DNA of 64,000 nucleotides, taken from Brassica napus. Taxonomy: Eukaryota > Streptophyta > Magnoliopsida > Brassicales > Brassicaceae. Shown piece after piece: positions 1 to 12,553 of the stretch. Where the stretch lies: positions 40,001 to 104,000 of the forward strand of contig NW_026014868.1 of the NCBI RefSeq assembly GCF_020379485.1, read 5' to 3'. The position numbers and the translations under genes were made by a program. The notes beneath the pieces were generated by a model. The model had not been told where the DNA came from. It did not search any database and saw only the letters and a list, made by a program, of their open reading frames with translations. Each line of letters begins with the position of its first letter. Position 1 is the stretch's first letter.

Positions 1-2491
1 CATCGGTCCTCCATTGACTCGAACTAATCATTCAACTCATTGAGTCTCTTATTGGTCTTTATCTTTGTCCCTGCATCAAACAGCTCCCCTAGGTACTTAG
101 TCATTCAACCAACCATGCCCACAAACATAAGTAACCTTTGAGAAGTCTTCGAAAGGATAAGGGTATGCATCTGGCCTTTATCGGCTCATGCACACTCAAA
201 CATCCTCTTGCCTTATAGGCAATAGTACCCAATCCATATTCTGGACTGACAAATCTCATTAGATCCTAAGTCAATCAACCAACCATCCTCACATGACTTG
301 GAACTGATGAGTCATCATCTGGCCTGACCGGCCTTGGGACTTAACCCAGACAACAGATATGATTTGTTTATATCAACCGATGCATTCCTTAATCAGATTA
401 GTTCCGACACCTTGAACCATCATCCAGAGGTCAGGTCATCCGTACTCAACCATGATCATATCTTACACGGCTTTCCATTAACAATCACACCTAGGCTTAG
501 TACCTATGGTCTACGACACATAATACTAGCCATACACTTCGTCATGGCTCTTAGCCAATACCGAAGCTATCAACACCAAGGTTGATATATAGAAGAATCA
601 CATCAATACTCTTACTCCAGAAACGTGACTATCCATACTAGTGCTCGACCATCGAACCATCGCCATGAAACATGATCCGACCATTAGACTTGATAAACCA
701 TCGTCTACTTAGCATGTATTGATATAACCGGCCTTCCATTGCCATCATGTAGGTCTACTCCCTACATAAGGTATATGGCGCCTATCCTACTCACCAACCC
801 AAAGTTGATTGTAAGATATCCCACTTACCCTTTGCGGCTAAAACCATCAAACCATAGCCGGATCGTCCATAGTCCCGTCTAACCATCTAGTTAAGATCTA
901 GGTGCGATCGGCCAGTTATAAGTCCTGCCCAATGGCTCACGGTCCTTCTCATCTGATCCAACCCAAAGCCTTGATCCTACCATAGAGTAAGGCCCAAGAC
1001 CAAACCGGATTGCCTTGCAACCGATCAGACCTTGCTACACAACACTCTGGTTAAACGAACCGTCCGTCTGTTCGACTATGCAGCCGCGGACTGTCCACTT
1101 GGTTCGCCCTAAGCCTTGAACCAATGTCACGGTTTGGAACTCACACCCTTTGGGAACTAGTACCCTTTAGACACTCGTGCCTCTTGGCAACTCATGACCC
1201 TTGGCATCTCGCACCCATTCAGATGCTCCAACCGTTCGACCTAACCGTCCGTATGGACTATCTGGTCCGTGCGTGTGTCCGGCCTATGGCCAAAGGATCA
1301 CGCCTTAACCTACCCAAGTCATGAACCATTGTGAATGCTCAGGGAAGGGTTGCAACCGTTCAGAACAGAACAGAACCGCCCCTATCCAATCGGATCACCT
1401 GAGGCCAGTCAGATCATGCGCGCGCCTAACTCGTCGGTTATGGACCGCGACCGCATTACTCTACCAGAACCACGGTTATAACCAATCCCAACACATCAAC
1501 AAGGCCACACTAATATACAGAAGGAGTAGAAGAAGAATTGGATGAAAAGAATGAGAAGAATAGGACACAATCCAAACGCCCATGGCTAGACCGGTTCGGA
1601 CTGTCCGATTGTCTTAGCCGATGAGTCGGTGGTTACGCCACTGACCCTATCTTACTGAACCACGGCTTTGGAGTCCTTCTCCAGACCTTTCTCTATGCCT
1701 TGGGTATTCATAACCACACGGCCTCCTCTCTCCTAAACCGTTCTCCTTGTCGGAGATACAAAACCACCACGACCGGCCCTTTTCCGGCCGATCTCTTGGT
1801 CGGAACTCTCTCTCTCTCTCTCTACATTTTTCCACGAGTATTTTACTCTGGAATTGGATAATGAAACCAACAGGAGAGACCCCATATTTGTGGAAAACGA
1901 GGGGGTAAGTCTTGCCCCAGGAACAGGCACGACTTGCTAGCGAATGGGCACCATCGGCCAAGGGTTGTGCCCTCTCGGCCACTTGCATCCCTTCGCCCTT
2001 TCTGATTGGGTTTGGGGTCGGTCATAAGCCCAACCCACGCCACAAGCCTTCTGGACTTAGCCCACGGCTTTGTCCAAAGACCCAACAGCCCATGGCCTCA
2101 TGGCCGGACCTCACAGCCCGCCACTGACCCGGACCCGGACCATCGGCCTAAAACCCGAACAGTCCGTCTAGCTGAGGTTAGCTGACTCTCAGCTGCCTCA
2201 GCTGAGTGAGCTAGTAGTCCAGCTAGTGGAGCTGACTTAGTAGGGACTGAGCTGGAGTGAACTAAACTTAGCTTCGTTGAGCTGGTTGAGCTACTCGTCT
2301 ACTTCGTCCAGTTACCGTCTTACTCGTCCTAGCTGTCTCTTAGCTTATATAAGGTTAAGTCTAAGTTTCCTTATGTTCTTAACCTTCTTTCTCGACCATG
2401 GAACACTTGCCTTGATGACCTAAGACTGGCTGGTACATTTCCTCTAACCATGGCCGTCCCGACAATCCTATCCAGGATTGGGGGCGTGACA
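1..2491 (-). repeat. 3' LTR of element A (partial)
   Basis: This matches 7216-9684 almost base for base. It ends (plus orientation) in GGGGGCGTGACA next to the polypurine tract, so on the minus strand the LTR begins TGTCACGCCCCC. It carries an AGCT/CAGCTG-rich island at about 2165-2340, a TATATAAG box at about 2345-2352 and a CT microsatellite at about 1806-1825. Compared with the other LTR it retains about 26 bp near 2438-2463 that the 5' LTR has lost. Open frames here are short and have no recognisable product. Confidence 0.88.
2463..2480. repeat. LTR-terminal inverted repeat, element A 3' LTR
   Basis: CAATCCT, four bases, AGGATTG forms a perfect 7-bp inverted repeat about 11 bp inside the LTR edge. 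The same structure recurs at 9656-9673 and, with a changed base pair, in families B and G. Confidence 0.7.
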
Positions 2492-3420
2492 AGTCTCCCC
2501 CACTTGTAATGGATTCGTCCTCGAATCCGGTAATGATTATACCTTGTCCCAAGACAAAATATTCCAACCGAACTTATTCTATTCTTGATCAGAGAATAGA
2601 ACAAGCTTGATTCAAAACCACCAAATGACCACTTCATTGATCAAATTCCCTTGACCATCGTCGTACAAGTCTCCCCCACTTGATAAGGATTTAACCACAA
2701 AAATCCTATCAAGTGGTCCTTTCTGGTTTAGCTGATGGCACCCTTACTTGTCTACTTCGACCACAGTCGAGTGCCCATCAAGCATCCATTCAAGTGATAC
2801 TTGTAAATCCATCCAAAGACATTCCTTTTGTCACTGGCCGAACACTCCAGGTTGCGGTCCTAGTATCCAACAAGTCTATGTCTTTCCTTTGAATAGCATC
2901 TTCTTCAGATTTTATTCTATCTCTGATCATAGTCCATGACTAGATCATAACCAGTCCCTAGGAACATGCTGCATACTCGAGCCTTAGTAGATTTGGCCAA
3001 TCCCCACACCACTCGATGTACCAGTCAAGTTCTCACGAACTTGTTCCAATCTTTAGGCTGCTCGGCCTACAACGAGTCCTAACAGATTGTTATAGTTCTT
3101 TTGTCCTTCATAGACAATAAGGTTCATGACCTCAGCCACAACGTACGGGATCATCCCCTTAACCGGCCACAACCTTTTCAGGCTTGGCCACATTGCGATC
3201 TTAGTCCCTCCAGACTAAAAACACCTCAGACTTGACTTCCATCATTCACTGGACTTTGTCATAATTTGATCCTGGTCCTTCCTTGCACTCGATCGTACTC
3301 TGGTCCTGGTCCACTCAGGGATTCAACCGTTTCACCCCGACCATAGGTCCATCTACGGATAGGTCGTGGCCTGATCCTCGTCCTTTATTGGACTTGATCA
3401 TTCTCAACCTTAGGTCAAAC
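2492..3420. other. Interior of element A, 3' part, no coding potential seen
   Basis: This stretch lies between the 3' LTR and the nested solo LTR. It starts with the polypurine tract complement AGTCTCCCCCACT (2492-2504). A second copy of that tract at 2668-2680 forms one arm of a long imperfect hairpin (2677-2715). No gag or pol frame is recognisable; it is probably decayed 3' untranslated sequence. Confidence 0.6.
2677..2715. repeat. Imperfect 16-bp inverted repeat beside a second polypurine tract
   Basis: The arms CACTTGATAAGGATTT and AAAATCCTATCAAGTG are separated by about seven bases and pair with one irregularity. The left arm overlaps the end of a duplicate CTCCCCCACT tract. Confidence 0.55.
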
Positions 3421-5123
3421 TGTAAGACCCGATCCTGGATTCCCCAATCCAACCAGACCGCGGCCTCACAAAACAATGCAACCAGTTTCATTTACATATT
3501 CAAGTTCAAGTGTTAAATAATTCTAAGTCTTTTTCAGAGTTTTGAGGTTCAACATTCACACTTAAACAATCCAACATCGACTAGGGCAAATAGATATTTC
3601 ATAGATAATAACAAAGGTTCATACATCATTCATCATCCTAATAAATAGATCACACACTATAATCGCATAAGTTCACAAGTTGCACAATAGGCTACAATAA
3701 TTACACAATTTTCAGAATCAACCCAATCACCACACATCTTCCCGTGGCCGCGGTCCTCATGGTGCTTTTCCCTTACCACGGTCCATTTCTGGTCCTGGAT
3801 CCAACACACACAAACACACAATCACAAGGTTAGATTACAAAACAAGAATCAGTTCACATTGCATGGTCGGATCCAATCTAGTCAAGAACAATCATCAAAA
3901 ATGTCAAATCTGACCCCTTTAAAAAGAGATCCAAATACCAAATAAAATTCATGATAAATCATGACAATTCAGAAGAAAAATATTCCCATAGTCAGATTCA
4001 AAAGAACCGGCTCAGATCATAGTGATCTCGGCCATGAACAGCCCACACAAGAACAAGGGGCTTTCATGGGAATTTTATCAGGCCAAGGCCTTAAGATCGA
4101 TAGATCCTTCCGTGTAATATCATAAAACAATCCATAGTACAATATATATGAAGAAAACAGAGTAGAAGAAGTCAGAGTAAGGAGTGGCCAATCGATCCAA
4201 ACCGGCCACACTCACACAGCCATCATCCGCGGCCTTGTCCGGTTACTCTTGGCCACACCTCTCACCTTAGGAGTTCGGTCTCCAGGGGCGACTTCCTTCT
4301 ATTTCTCCTTTGCCTTCTCCTTGTCTTTCTTCCTCAAATCCATCCTCTTGATCACACGCCCAAACACACCAGGAACACTCAAGAACAATCTCTTGGATCA
4401 AATCGGCCAATCCAAGGTTTGTGTCTCTCTTTCTCTCTTGAATTTTCTCTGTGTTTCTCTCTGTGTGAAAGTGAGTAAAAATCGACCAGAATGGCAGAAA
4501 TGAGAGAGAGAGGACGACTTAAACTGTCCCCAACCGCCTGGGCGAACAGTTACCAAAAATCACATCCCTTCTTCCCAAAACCGTCCCATAACCGTCCCAT
4601 AACCGCCCATTGGCGGTTTCTCCCCTTTTCTTCCTTTGACAAATCGATCACTGAGCCTCAGCTCACACTCTGGAAGCTTGCCCACTCCCTGTCCCAAGCC
4701 TAAGACCAATTTGGTCGAACCGTCCTGCACCCGGACCATCGGCTCGCCCAGTAACCGTCCCGGACTCGTCCACACTGATCCGAACCAGAACGCACCATTC
4801 ACCGGATTGAGCTGACCTCCAGCTGTTCCCAGCTGAGTGAGCTAGTCCACCAGCTCCTGTGAGCTGAACAGATAATGGTGAACTGAATACCAGCTGAACC
4901 GAGCTGATTGAACTCAAACCAACACTCGTCCAGCTGCCTAAACACTCACTCAACTCCTTTACCCTTGTTTCCATCGTATCCTGGTTAAGTCTCAGCTGAC
5001 TGATGCCCTTAACCTTCATTCAGGGCCATGATACGCTTGTCTCAAGGTCTAATGACCTGACTGGTGCGTCTCCCCGCACCATGGCCCGTCCGGGTGATCC
5101 TATCTAGGATCGGGGACATGACA
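3421..5123 (-). mobile_element. Solo LTR of family B nested in element A
   Basis: The boundaries are TGTAAGACCC at the left and GACATGACA at the right, flanked by the 5-bp TSD CAAAC (3416-3420 and 5124-5128). The sequence is the reverse complement of the 5' LTR of element B (34234-35925), including the long CAGCTG-rich island (about 4808-4960) and the terminal inverted repeat at 5095-5112. No interior remains, so it is a solo LTR left by LTR-LTR recombination. Confidence 0.92.
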
Positions 5124-5214
5124 CAAACTCCGACTTGGTTGTACTGCGTCCATGGTCCTCTCTCAGACGTGGTCAACATTGGCTCTGCCATCTCGGCCGG
5201 AGCCGACAGAAACG

Positions 5215-5930
5215 GACTCTAGGACAGTGGTACTGACCCTGGTTCCAGTTCAATCATAAATGGATCTGACCTACCAGAGGGGACACTCTGTAGCGAACGG
5301 AACACATCTGGGAACTCGGACACCAACGGGTCCTCAAACAGATCTTTCAGATCAACAGAATTTGCCACGCTCCATAGTGGTAATTGTGGTAAAAAATACT
5401 TCACAATCCCGTCTAAGCATCTTATCCACACGGAATGCTGACACCACTACTTTCCTTAAAGTCGGACTCAGACAATGGATCTCAATACCAACGAGATCCC
5501 AGACAGATCAACAGAATTGCCGTGCTCCGTAGTGGTAGTTGTGGTCAAAAATACTTCACAACCCTGTCTAAGCATCCGATTCACTTGGACTGCTGACACC
5601 CCTACTTTCCTTTGAGTCGGACTCAGACTCAGACTTTGGTACTGGATCGGGTGAGGTCTAGTCTCCAATTGCACACGAACTTTGTGGGAATCGAGAGTGG
5701 CCTGATACTTTCCCAAACAGATTCATGCCTAGGATCATCTAATGATTCTATAGGCGCGTGGATATTTTTCTCGATCAGATCTACAGGCAGATTTCTCTCC
5801 TGGATCATCACAGGGATATTTTTCATGAGCCCTAGTGAATGCATTATTTGCCCACCGGCTGCCCTCACAAAACTATGTGTAGCCTCTGTGTCGAAAAGTA
5901 CGTGTGTTTCTACACCACAAATCCACTTGT
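5215..5930 (-). pseudogene. Protease and reverse transcriptase N-terminal remnant of element A
   Basis: Minus-strand fragments match the protease-to-RT region of element B. Around 5870-5925 is the aspartic protease active-site region, where DTEA stands in place of the usual DTGA. It is followed by AAGGQIMHSLGL (about 5835-5868), then GKYQATLDSH, then VSAVQVNRML. At 5219-5350 comes the RT approach sequence EFPDVFRSLQSVP...DPFMIELEPGSVPLS. Frames are broken between pieces and the rest of RT, RNase H and integrase is missing. A tandem duplication (5349-5473 and 5505-5628) repeats the protease-RT linker. The altered active site and lost domains make this non-functional. Confidence 0.75.
5349..5628. 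repeat. Tandem duplication of about 156 bp in the A pol remnant
   Basis: Copy one (5349-5473) and copy two (5505-5628) both start AGATCAACAGAA and end GTCGGACTCAGAC, offset by 155-156 bp, with several substitutions between them. The duplication is therefore not very recent. Confidence 0.75.
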
Positions 5931-6785
5931 GGAAACTATCTCAGTGCATGACCACACCACAAAGAACGTCCCATAACATCCCTCATGGCATTGCCAATAA
6001 CTTGATTACTTCCACTTCCAGTGGATACCTAGATGAGTAAGATCTCGGTTTGACCACACACTTGGAAAATGTCCCATACCATTCTCCAAGGCGTCTTACT
6101 TTTGCGAATGCTCACACCATTCACAAGAGCAATTTTAATATACCTCAATCCCCATCATACTACGGTACTTAAGATCATGTTCTTCCATTGATTGGAACGA
6201 ACATCATGAGTTTCCTCATTCTTTCCTTGGACGGATTCAGATTGGAATTGATTCATTCCAACTGACTCGATCAATGGAAACCTACCTTGACTTATACCGA
6301 GTCCTAACTGATCCATCTGATCAGAAGTCCACTCGTGTACTGGTCATGTAGTGTCTCCCTTGAGTCAGATTTTAATATTGCATATGCTTTACTTATTATG
6401 AACGGCCATCAAGGGATAACACTTAACTTCAGTAGAATGCTGCACGTTTATTTCAACCTAAGCCACTCTCTGGTCCATGTTACTTCCCTTGTTTAGTTCA
6501 TCCATAAACAAGTCTTGCATTGTTTCCATCCCTTCCAACCCGTCTATTACTTCTAAATAACTAGATCGACCAACCTTTCTGTTTTTAGGTTCTTGCCCTT
6601 GGAAAATGAATCTTGGCTAAGCCGGTTCATCTTAGAATTCCCACATTCACAAGCATGATACCCTAGCTTACCTCAACTGTTTCTTGGCTCACCCCAACTA
6701 AGGTTTCATAGTCATCATAGTTTTGGAAATAATTTTGGAATGGAACGCATAATCTTAGAGCGTTGTCCTAAACAGGATCCAGCAT
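5931..6785. other. Decayed interior of element A between protease remnant and primer site
   Basis: By position this should be gag and leader. I see no gag domain, no CCHC zinc knuckle and no long frame on the minus strand. Confidence 0.5.
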
Positions 6786-6797
6786 GCTCTGATACCA
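6786..6797 (-). other. Primer binding site of element A
   Basis: The minus strand reads TGGTATCAGAGC, complementary to the 3' end of plant initiator Met tRNA. It lies three bases from the LTR edge at 6801. Confidence 0.85.
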
Positions 6798-6800
6798 ACT

Positions 6801-9684
6801 TGTGACACCCCGATCCGGCCGACAACGCCGTGGTCGAAGTCTTACGTCGCTCGGTCTACTTCCTAGCCGAACCTCTTAATTTTTTCCCTTTATTTATAAT
6901 ATCACCTAAAGGCGAGGGCTAACTTAGATCTTAGCTAAAGACTTCTCTAGTCATTAGTAGCCTAGATCCTTTCAACAGTTACGCAGCGGATTATTCTCTA
7001 GTAAACCATTGGTCTAAAACCAATCTAACACTTGTCTGGTCGAATCACCTTAGCCTTGGTCAGTTTACTCAACTACCAATTAGCTTAAAGGTCAATCCTA
7101 AACCAAAACCAAGCCATACGATTCTGAGGTTCCATTGCCCTAAACCATTCTATCTAGATCTACATAAGTAAATGCTAGATCATACCTTTGCCACATCTAT
7201 GGAGCTCATTAGCTCATCGGTCCTCCATTGACTCGAACTAATCATTCAACTCATTGAGTCTCTTATTGGTCTTTATCTTTGTCCCTGCATCAAACAGCTC
7301 TCCTAGGTACTTAGTCATTCAACCAACCATCCCCAGAGACATAAGTAACCTTTGAGAAGTCTTTGAAAGGATAAGGGTATGCATCTGGCCTTTATCGGCT
7401 CATGCACACTCAAACATCCTCTTGCCTTATAGGCAATAGTACCCAATCCATATTCTGGACTGACAAATCTCATTAGATCCTAAGTCAATCAACCAACCAT
7501 CCTCACATGACTTAGAACTGATGAGTCATCATCTGGCCTGACCGGCCTTTGGGACTTAACCCTGACAACAAATATGATTTGTTTATATCAACCGATGCAT
7601 TCCTTAATCAGATTAGTTCTGACACCTTGAACCATCATCCAGAGGTCAGGTCGTCCATACTCAACCATGATCATATCTTACACGGCTTTCCATTAACAAT
7701 CACACCTAGGCTTAGTACCTATGGTCTACGACACATAATACTAGCCATACACTTCGTCATGGCTCTTAGCCAATACCGAAGCTATCAACACCATGGTTGA
7801 TATATAGAAGCATCACATCAATACTCTTACTCCAGAAACGTGACTATCCATACTAGTGCTCGGCCATCGAACCATCGTCATGAAACATGATCCGACCACT
7901 AGACTTGATAAACCATCGTCTACTTAGCAGGTATTGATATAACCGGCCTTCCATTGCCATCATGTAGGTCTACTCCCTACATAAGGCATATGGCGCCTAT
8001 CCTGCTCACCAACCCAAAGTTGATTGTAAGATATCCTACTTAACCTTTGCGGCTAAAACCATCCAACCATAGCCGGATCCTCCATTGTCCTGTCTAACCG
8101 TCTAGTTAATATCTAGGTGCGATCGGCCAGTTATAAGTCCTGCCCAATGGCCCACGGTCCTTCTCATCTGATCCAACCCAAAGCCTTGATCCTACGATAG
8201 AGTAAGGCCCAAGACCAAACCGGATTGCCTTGCAACCGATCAGACCTTGCTACACAACTCTCCGGTTAAACGAACCGTCCGTCTGTTCGACTATGCAGCC
8301 GCGGACTGTCCACTTGGTTCGGCCTAAGCCTTGAACCAATGTCACCGTTTGGAACTCACACCCTTTGGGAACTAGTACCCTTTGGACACTCGTGCCTCTT
8401 GGCAACTCATGACCCTTGGCATCTCGCACCCATTCAGATGCTCCAGCCGTTCGACCTAACCGTCCGTATGGACTGTCTGGTCCGTGCGTGTGTCCGGCCT
8501 ATGGCCAAAGGATCACGCCTTAACCTACCCAAGTCATGAACCATTGTGACTGCTCAGGGAAGGGTTGCAACCATTCAGAACAGAACAGAACCGCCCCTAT
8601 CCAATCGGATCACCTGAGGCCAGTCAGATCATACGCGCGCCTAACTCGTCGGTTATGGACCGCGACCGCATTACTCTACCAGAACCACGGTTATAACCAA
8701 TCCCAACACATCAACAAGTCCACACCAATGTACAGAAGGAGTAGAAGAAGAATTGGATGAAAAGAATGAGAAGAATAGGACACAATCCAAACGCCATGGC
8801 TAGACCGGTTCGGACTGTCCGATTGTCTTAGCCGATGAGTCGGTGGTTACCCAACTGACCCTATCTTACTGAACCACGGCTTTGGAGTCCTTCTCAAGAC
8901 CTTTCTCTATGCCTTGGGTATTCATAACCACACGGCCTCCTCTCTCCTAAACCGTTCTCCTTGCCGGAGATACAAAACCACCACGACCGGCCCTTTTCAG
9001 GCCGATCTCTTGGCCGGAACTCTCTCTCTCTATCTCTCTCTCTACGTTTTTCCATGAGTATTTTACTCTGGAATTGGATAATGAAACCAACAGGAGAGAC
9101 CCCATATTTATAGAAAGCGAGGGGGTAAGTCTTGCCCCAAGAACAGGCAAGACTTGCTAGCGAATGGGCACCATCGGCCAAGGGTTGTGCCCTCTCGGCC
9201 ACTTGCATCCCTTCGCCCTTTCTGATTGGGTTTGGGGTCGGTCATAAGCCCAACCCACGACCCAAGCCTTCTGGACTTAGCCCACGGCTTTGTCCAAAGA
9301 CCCAACAGCCCATCGCCTCATGGCCGGACCTCACAGCCCGCCACTGACCCGGACCCGGACCATCGGCCTAAAACCCGAACAGTCCGTCTAGCTGAGGTGA
9401 GATGACTCTCAGCTGCCTCAGCTGAGTGAGCTAGTAGTCCAGCTAGTGGAGCAGACTTAGTAGGGACTGAGCTGGAGTAAACTAAACCTAGCTTCGTTGA
9501 GCTGGTTGAGCTACTCGTCTAGTTCGTCAAGTTACCGTCTTACTCGTCCTAGCTGTCTCTTAGCTTATATAAGGTTAAGTCTAAGTTTCCTTATGTTCTT
9601 AACCTTCTTTCTCGACCATGGAACACTTGCCTGGATGTCCTAAGACTGGCTGGTACAATCCTATCCAGGATTGGGGGCGTGACA
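6801..9684 (-). repeat. 5' LTR of element A (complete)
   Basis: This LTR of 2884 bp runs from TGTGACACCCC to GGGGGCGTGACA in plus orientation. It is highly similar to 1-2491 and to the broken copy at 20714-27594. It has an AGCT-rich island near 9385-9560 and a TATATAAG motif near 9563-9570. It lacks about 26 bp near 9656 that the 3' LTR keeps. The right edge abuts a C' LTR piece. Confidence 0.9.
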
Positions 9685-10074
9685 TGATGTCTCTCTAAAG
9701 CTTGGCAAACGACTTGGAATGGAAGGATGGGGGATTGAGGACGCCACAAGACTCTATGGAAAGGAGCCTTGATAAGTCAAGGTGCTTTGGAGTTGCTTCA
9801 CACAAACTCAAAAGACTTAGAACAATAGTTTTAAGAAAACTAGAAAACTGAATATTTCATATAACTTTCAAAGTGGGGTGCTTTACAATGAAACAAAGAC
9901 TAGAGCTTTATAGGCTCGACCAAGGACTCTCTAAAAGTCTGAAAATGAACTAAGGAAAGAAAATAAATCGAAATAAAATGCTTGGAGTCAATGGCTTTGA
10001 TGGCTCCATGAGAACTAGCCATTAGCTTGATTTGTGCCTTCAAAAGGGAATCTTGGATGATCTTGTATCTGGAC
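9685..10074 (-). mobile_element. C' LTR fragment (CRM-like), copy 1
   Basis: This is nearly identical to 17932-18321. The longer copy 2 resembles the LTR of element C: shared AAACAAATGAGAT..., GATAGGATGGAAT and TCAGCCT-type blocks and the TGTTGT start. The left edge is cut by element A. At the right edge (CTGGAC, 10069-10074) it passes directly into the 31-bp satellite. On the minus strand a frame enters from the satellite and runs to a stop at 9900, reading GRLSRYKIIQDSLLKAQ and on. This resembles the C-terminal gag tail encoded in the LTR of element C (SRFKKNQVSHLEPKS). Confidence 0.7.
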
Positions 10075-12542
10075 AGACGTCCTGTGTGTGCTGACGGACA
10101 CCCACGGATGTCCTGTGTGTGCTGACGGACACACACAGACACACACGGACAGCCACGGACGTCCTGTTTGTGCTGACGGACACCCATGGATGTCCTGTGT
10201 GTGCTGACGGACACACACGGACACAAACAGACAGCCACGGACGTCATGTGTGTGCTGACGGACAGCCACAGACAGCCACGGATGCATGTGTGTGCTGGCG
10301 GACACCCACGGACGTCCTGTGTGTACTGAACAGACAGCCCACGTGGGCCAAAATCACCCGAACAGTCCACGGGAAGGGTCAGCGTGCTGAGTCAAAGGAC
10401 CAACGTGCTGATATGTGTACTGATGGACAGCCACGGACGTCATGTGTGTTCTGACGGACACACACAGACACACACGGACACACACGGACAGCCACGGACG
10501 TCCTGTGTGTGCTGACGGACACCCACGGACAGCCACAGACGTCCTGTGTGTGCTGGTGGACACCCACAGACGTCCTGTGTGTACTGAACAGACAGCCCAC
10601 GTGGGCCAAAATCACCCGAACAGTCCACGGGAAGGGCCAGCATGCTGAGTCCAAGGACCACGTGCTGATATGTGTACTGATGGACAGCCACGGACATCCT
10701 GTGTGTGCTGACGGATACATACGGACACACACGGAGAGCAACGGACGTCCTGTGTGTGCTGACGGACGGCCATGAACGTCCTGTGTGTGCTAGCGGACAC
10801 ACGAACGTCCTGTGTGTACTGAACAGACAGCCCACATGGACCAAAATCACCCAAACCGTCCACGGGAAGGGCCAGCGTGCTGAGTCCAAGGACCAACGTG
10901 ATGATATGTGTACTGATGGACAGCCACAGACGTCATGTGTGTGCTGACGAACACAGACGGACACACACGGACAGCCACAAACGTCCTGTGTATGCTGGCG
11001 GATACCCACGGACGTCCTGTGTGTACTGAACAGACAGCCCGCGTGGGCCAAAATCAACAAAACAGTCCATGGGAAGGGTCAGCGTGCTGAGTCCAGGGAC
11101 CAACTTGCTGATATATGTACTGATGGACAGCCACGGACGTCCTGTGTGTGCTGACGGATACACACGGACGTCCTGTGTGTTCTGACGGACACACACGGAC
11201 GTCCTGTGTGTGCTGACAGACACACACAGACGTCCTGTGTGTGCTGACACACACCCACAGACGTCCTGTGCGTACTGAACAGACAGCCCACGTGGGCCAA
11301 AATCACCCGAACAGTCCACGGGAAGCAGCAGTGTGCTGAGTCCAAAGACCAGCGTGCTGATATGTGTTCAGATGGACAGCCACGGACGTCATGCGTGTGC
11401 TGACGGACACACACAGACACACACGGACAGCCACGGACGTCCTGTGTGTGCTGACGGACAGACACAGACAGCCACGGACGTCCTGGCTGTGCTGGCGGAC
11501 ACCCATGGACGTCCTGTGTATACTGAACAGACAGCCCACGTGGGCCAAAATCATCCGAACAGTCCACGGGAAAAGGCAGCGTGCTGAGTCCAAGGACCAA
11601 CGTGCTGATATGTGTACTGATGGACAGCCACGGGCGTTCTGTGTGTGCTGACGGACACACACGGACACACACAGACACACATGGACAGCCACGGATGTCC
11701 TGGGTGTGCTGACGGACACCCACAGACGTCCTGTGTGTGCTGACAGACACCCACAGACGTCCTGTGTGTACTGAACAGACAGCCCACGTGGGCCAAAATC
11801 ACCCAAACAGTCCATGGGAAGGAGCAGTGTGCTGACTCCAAAGACCAGCATGCTGATATGTGTTCAGATTGACAGCCACGGACGTCATGCGTGTACTGAC
11901 GGACACACACAGACACACACGGACAGCCACAGACTTCCTGTGTGTGCTGACGGACAGTCACAGACAGCCACGGACGTCCTGTCTGTGCTGGCGAACACCC
12001 ATGGACGTCCTGTGTATACTGAACAGACAGCCTACGTGGGCCAAAATCATCCGAACAGTCCACGGGAAAGGTCAGCATGCTGAGTCCAAGGACCAACGTG
12101 CTGATATGTGTACTGATCGATAGCCACAGATGTCCTGTGTGTGTTGACGGACACACACGGACACACACGAACAGCCACGGACGTCCTGTGTGTGCTGACG
12201 GACACATATGGACGTCATGTGTGTGCTGACGGACACCCATGGACGTCCTATGGGTACTGAACAGACAGCACACGTGGGCCAAAATCACCCGAACAGTCCA
12301 CGGGAAGGAGCAGTGTGCTGAGTCCAAAGACCAGCGTGCTGATATGTGTACTGATGGACAGCCACAGACGTCATGTGTGTGCTGACGGACACACACAAAC
12401 ACACACGGACAGCCACGGACGTCCTGTGTGTGCTGACGGACAGCCACGGACCGCCACAGACGTCATGTCTGTGCTGGCGGACACCCACAGATGTTCTGTG
12501 TGTACTGAACAGACAGCCCACATGGGCCAAAATCACCTGAAC
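10075..12542 (+). repeat. Satellite block 1 (31-bp unit, about 240-bp higher-order repeat)
   Basis: The basic unit is 31 bp, GACGTCCTGTGTGTGCTGAC followed by GGACACCCACA; exact spacing is seen, for example, at 16266, 16297 and 16328 in block 2. Units are mixed with 10-bp GGACACACAC subrepeats. About every 210-255 bp a linker appears: GCCCACGTGGGC, CAAAATCACCCGAAC, AGTCCACGGGAAGG, then GCTGAGTCCAAGGACCA and GTGCTGATATGTGTACTGAT. Linker copies start near 10335, 10591, 11034, 11287, 11530, 11777, 12026, 12266 and 12513. Open frames are abundant on both strands but follow from the unit having few stops; I do not annotate them as genes. Confidence 0.93.
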
Positions 12543-12553
12543 TGTCATGTCCT

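Larger units (their letters stand above)
1..9684 (-). mobile_element. Element A: degenerate Ty3/gypsy LTR retrotransposon, left end cut by window
   Basis: Two long direct repeats (1-2491 and 6801-9684) flank an interior of about 4.3 kb. Read on the minus strand, the 5' LTR is 6801-9684, then a primer site at 6786-6797, then the interior, a polypurine tract complementary to 2492-2504 (AGTGGGGGAGACT), and the 3' LTR at 1-2491. About 0.4 kb of the 3' LTR lies outside the window. The interior keeps only short protease and reverse transcriptase remnants resembling those of element B, so a Ty3/gypsy element related to the Tekay/Del group is likely. A solo LTR of family B sits inside it. The right flank is TGATG (9685-9689); the matching left TSD is outside the window. 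Confidence 0.88.

Noticed and set aside
1647..1988. Minus-strand frames in the A LTR as genes
   Set aside because: They recur in all LTR copies with frameshifts between them, have no recognisable domain, and include low-complexity Arg/Glu from a CT microsatellite.
10075..12542. CRISPR array (about 30-bp regular repeats)
   Set aside because: Units abut each other without unique spacers, the context is eukaryotic retrotransposons, and no cas genes are present.
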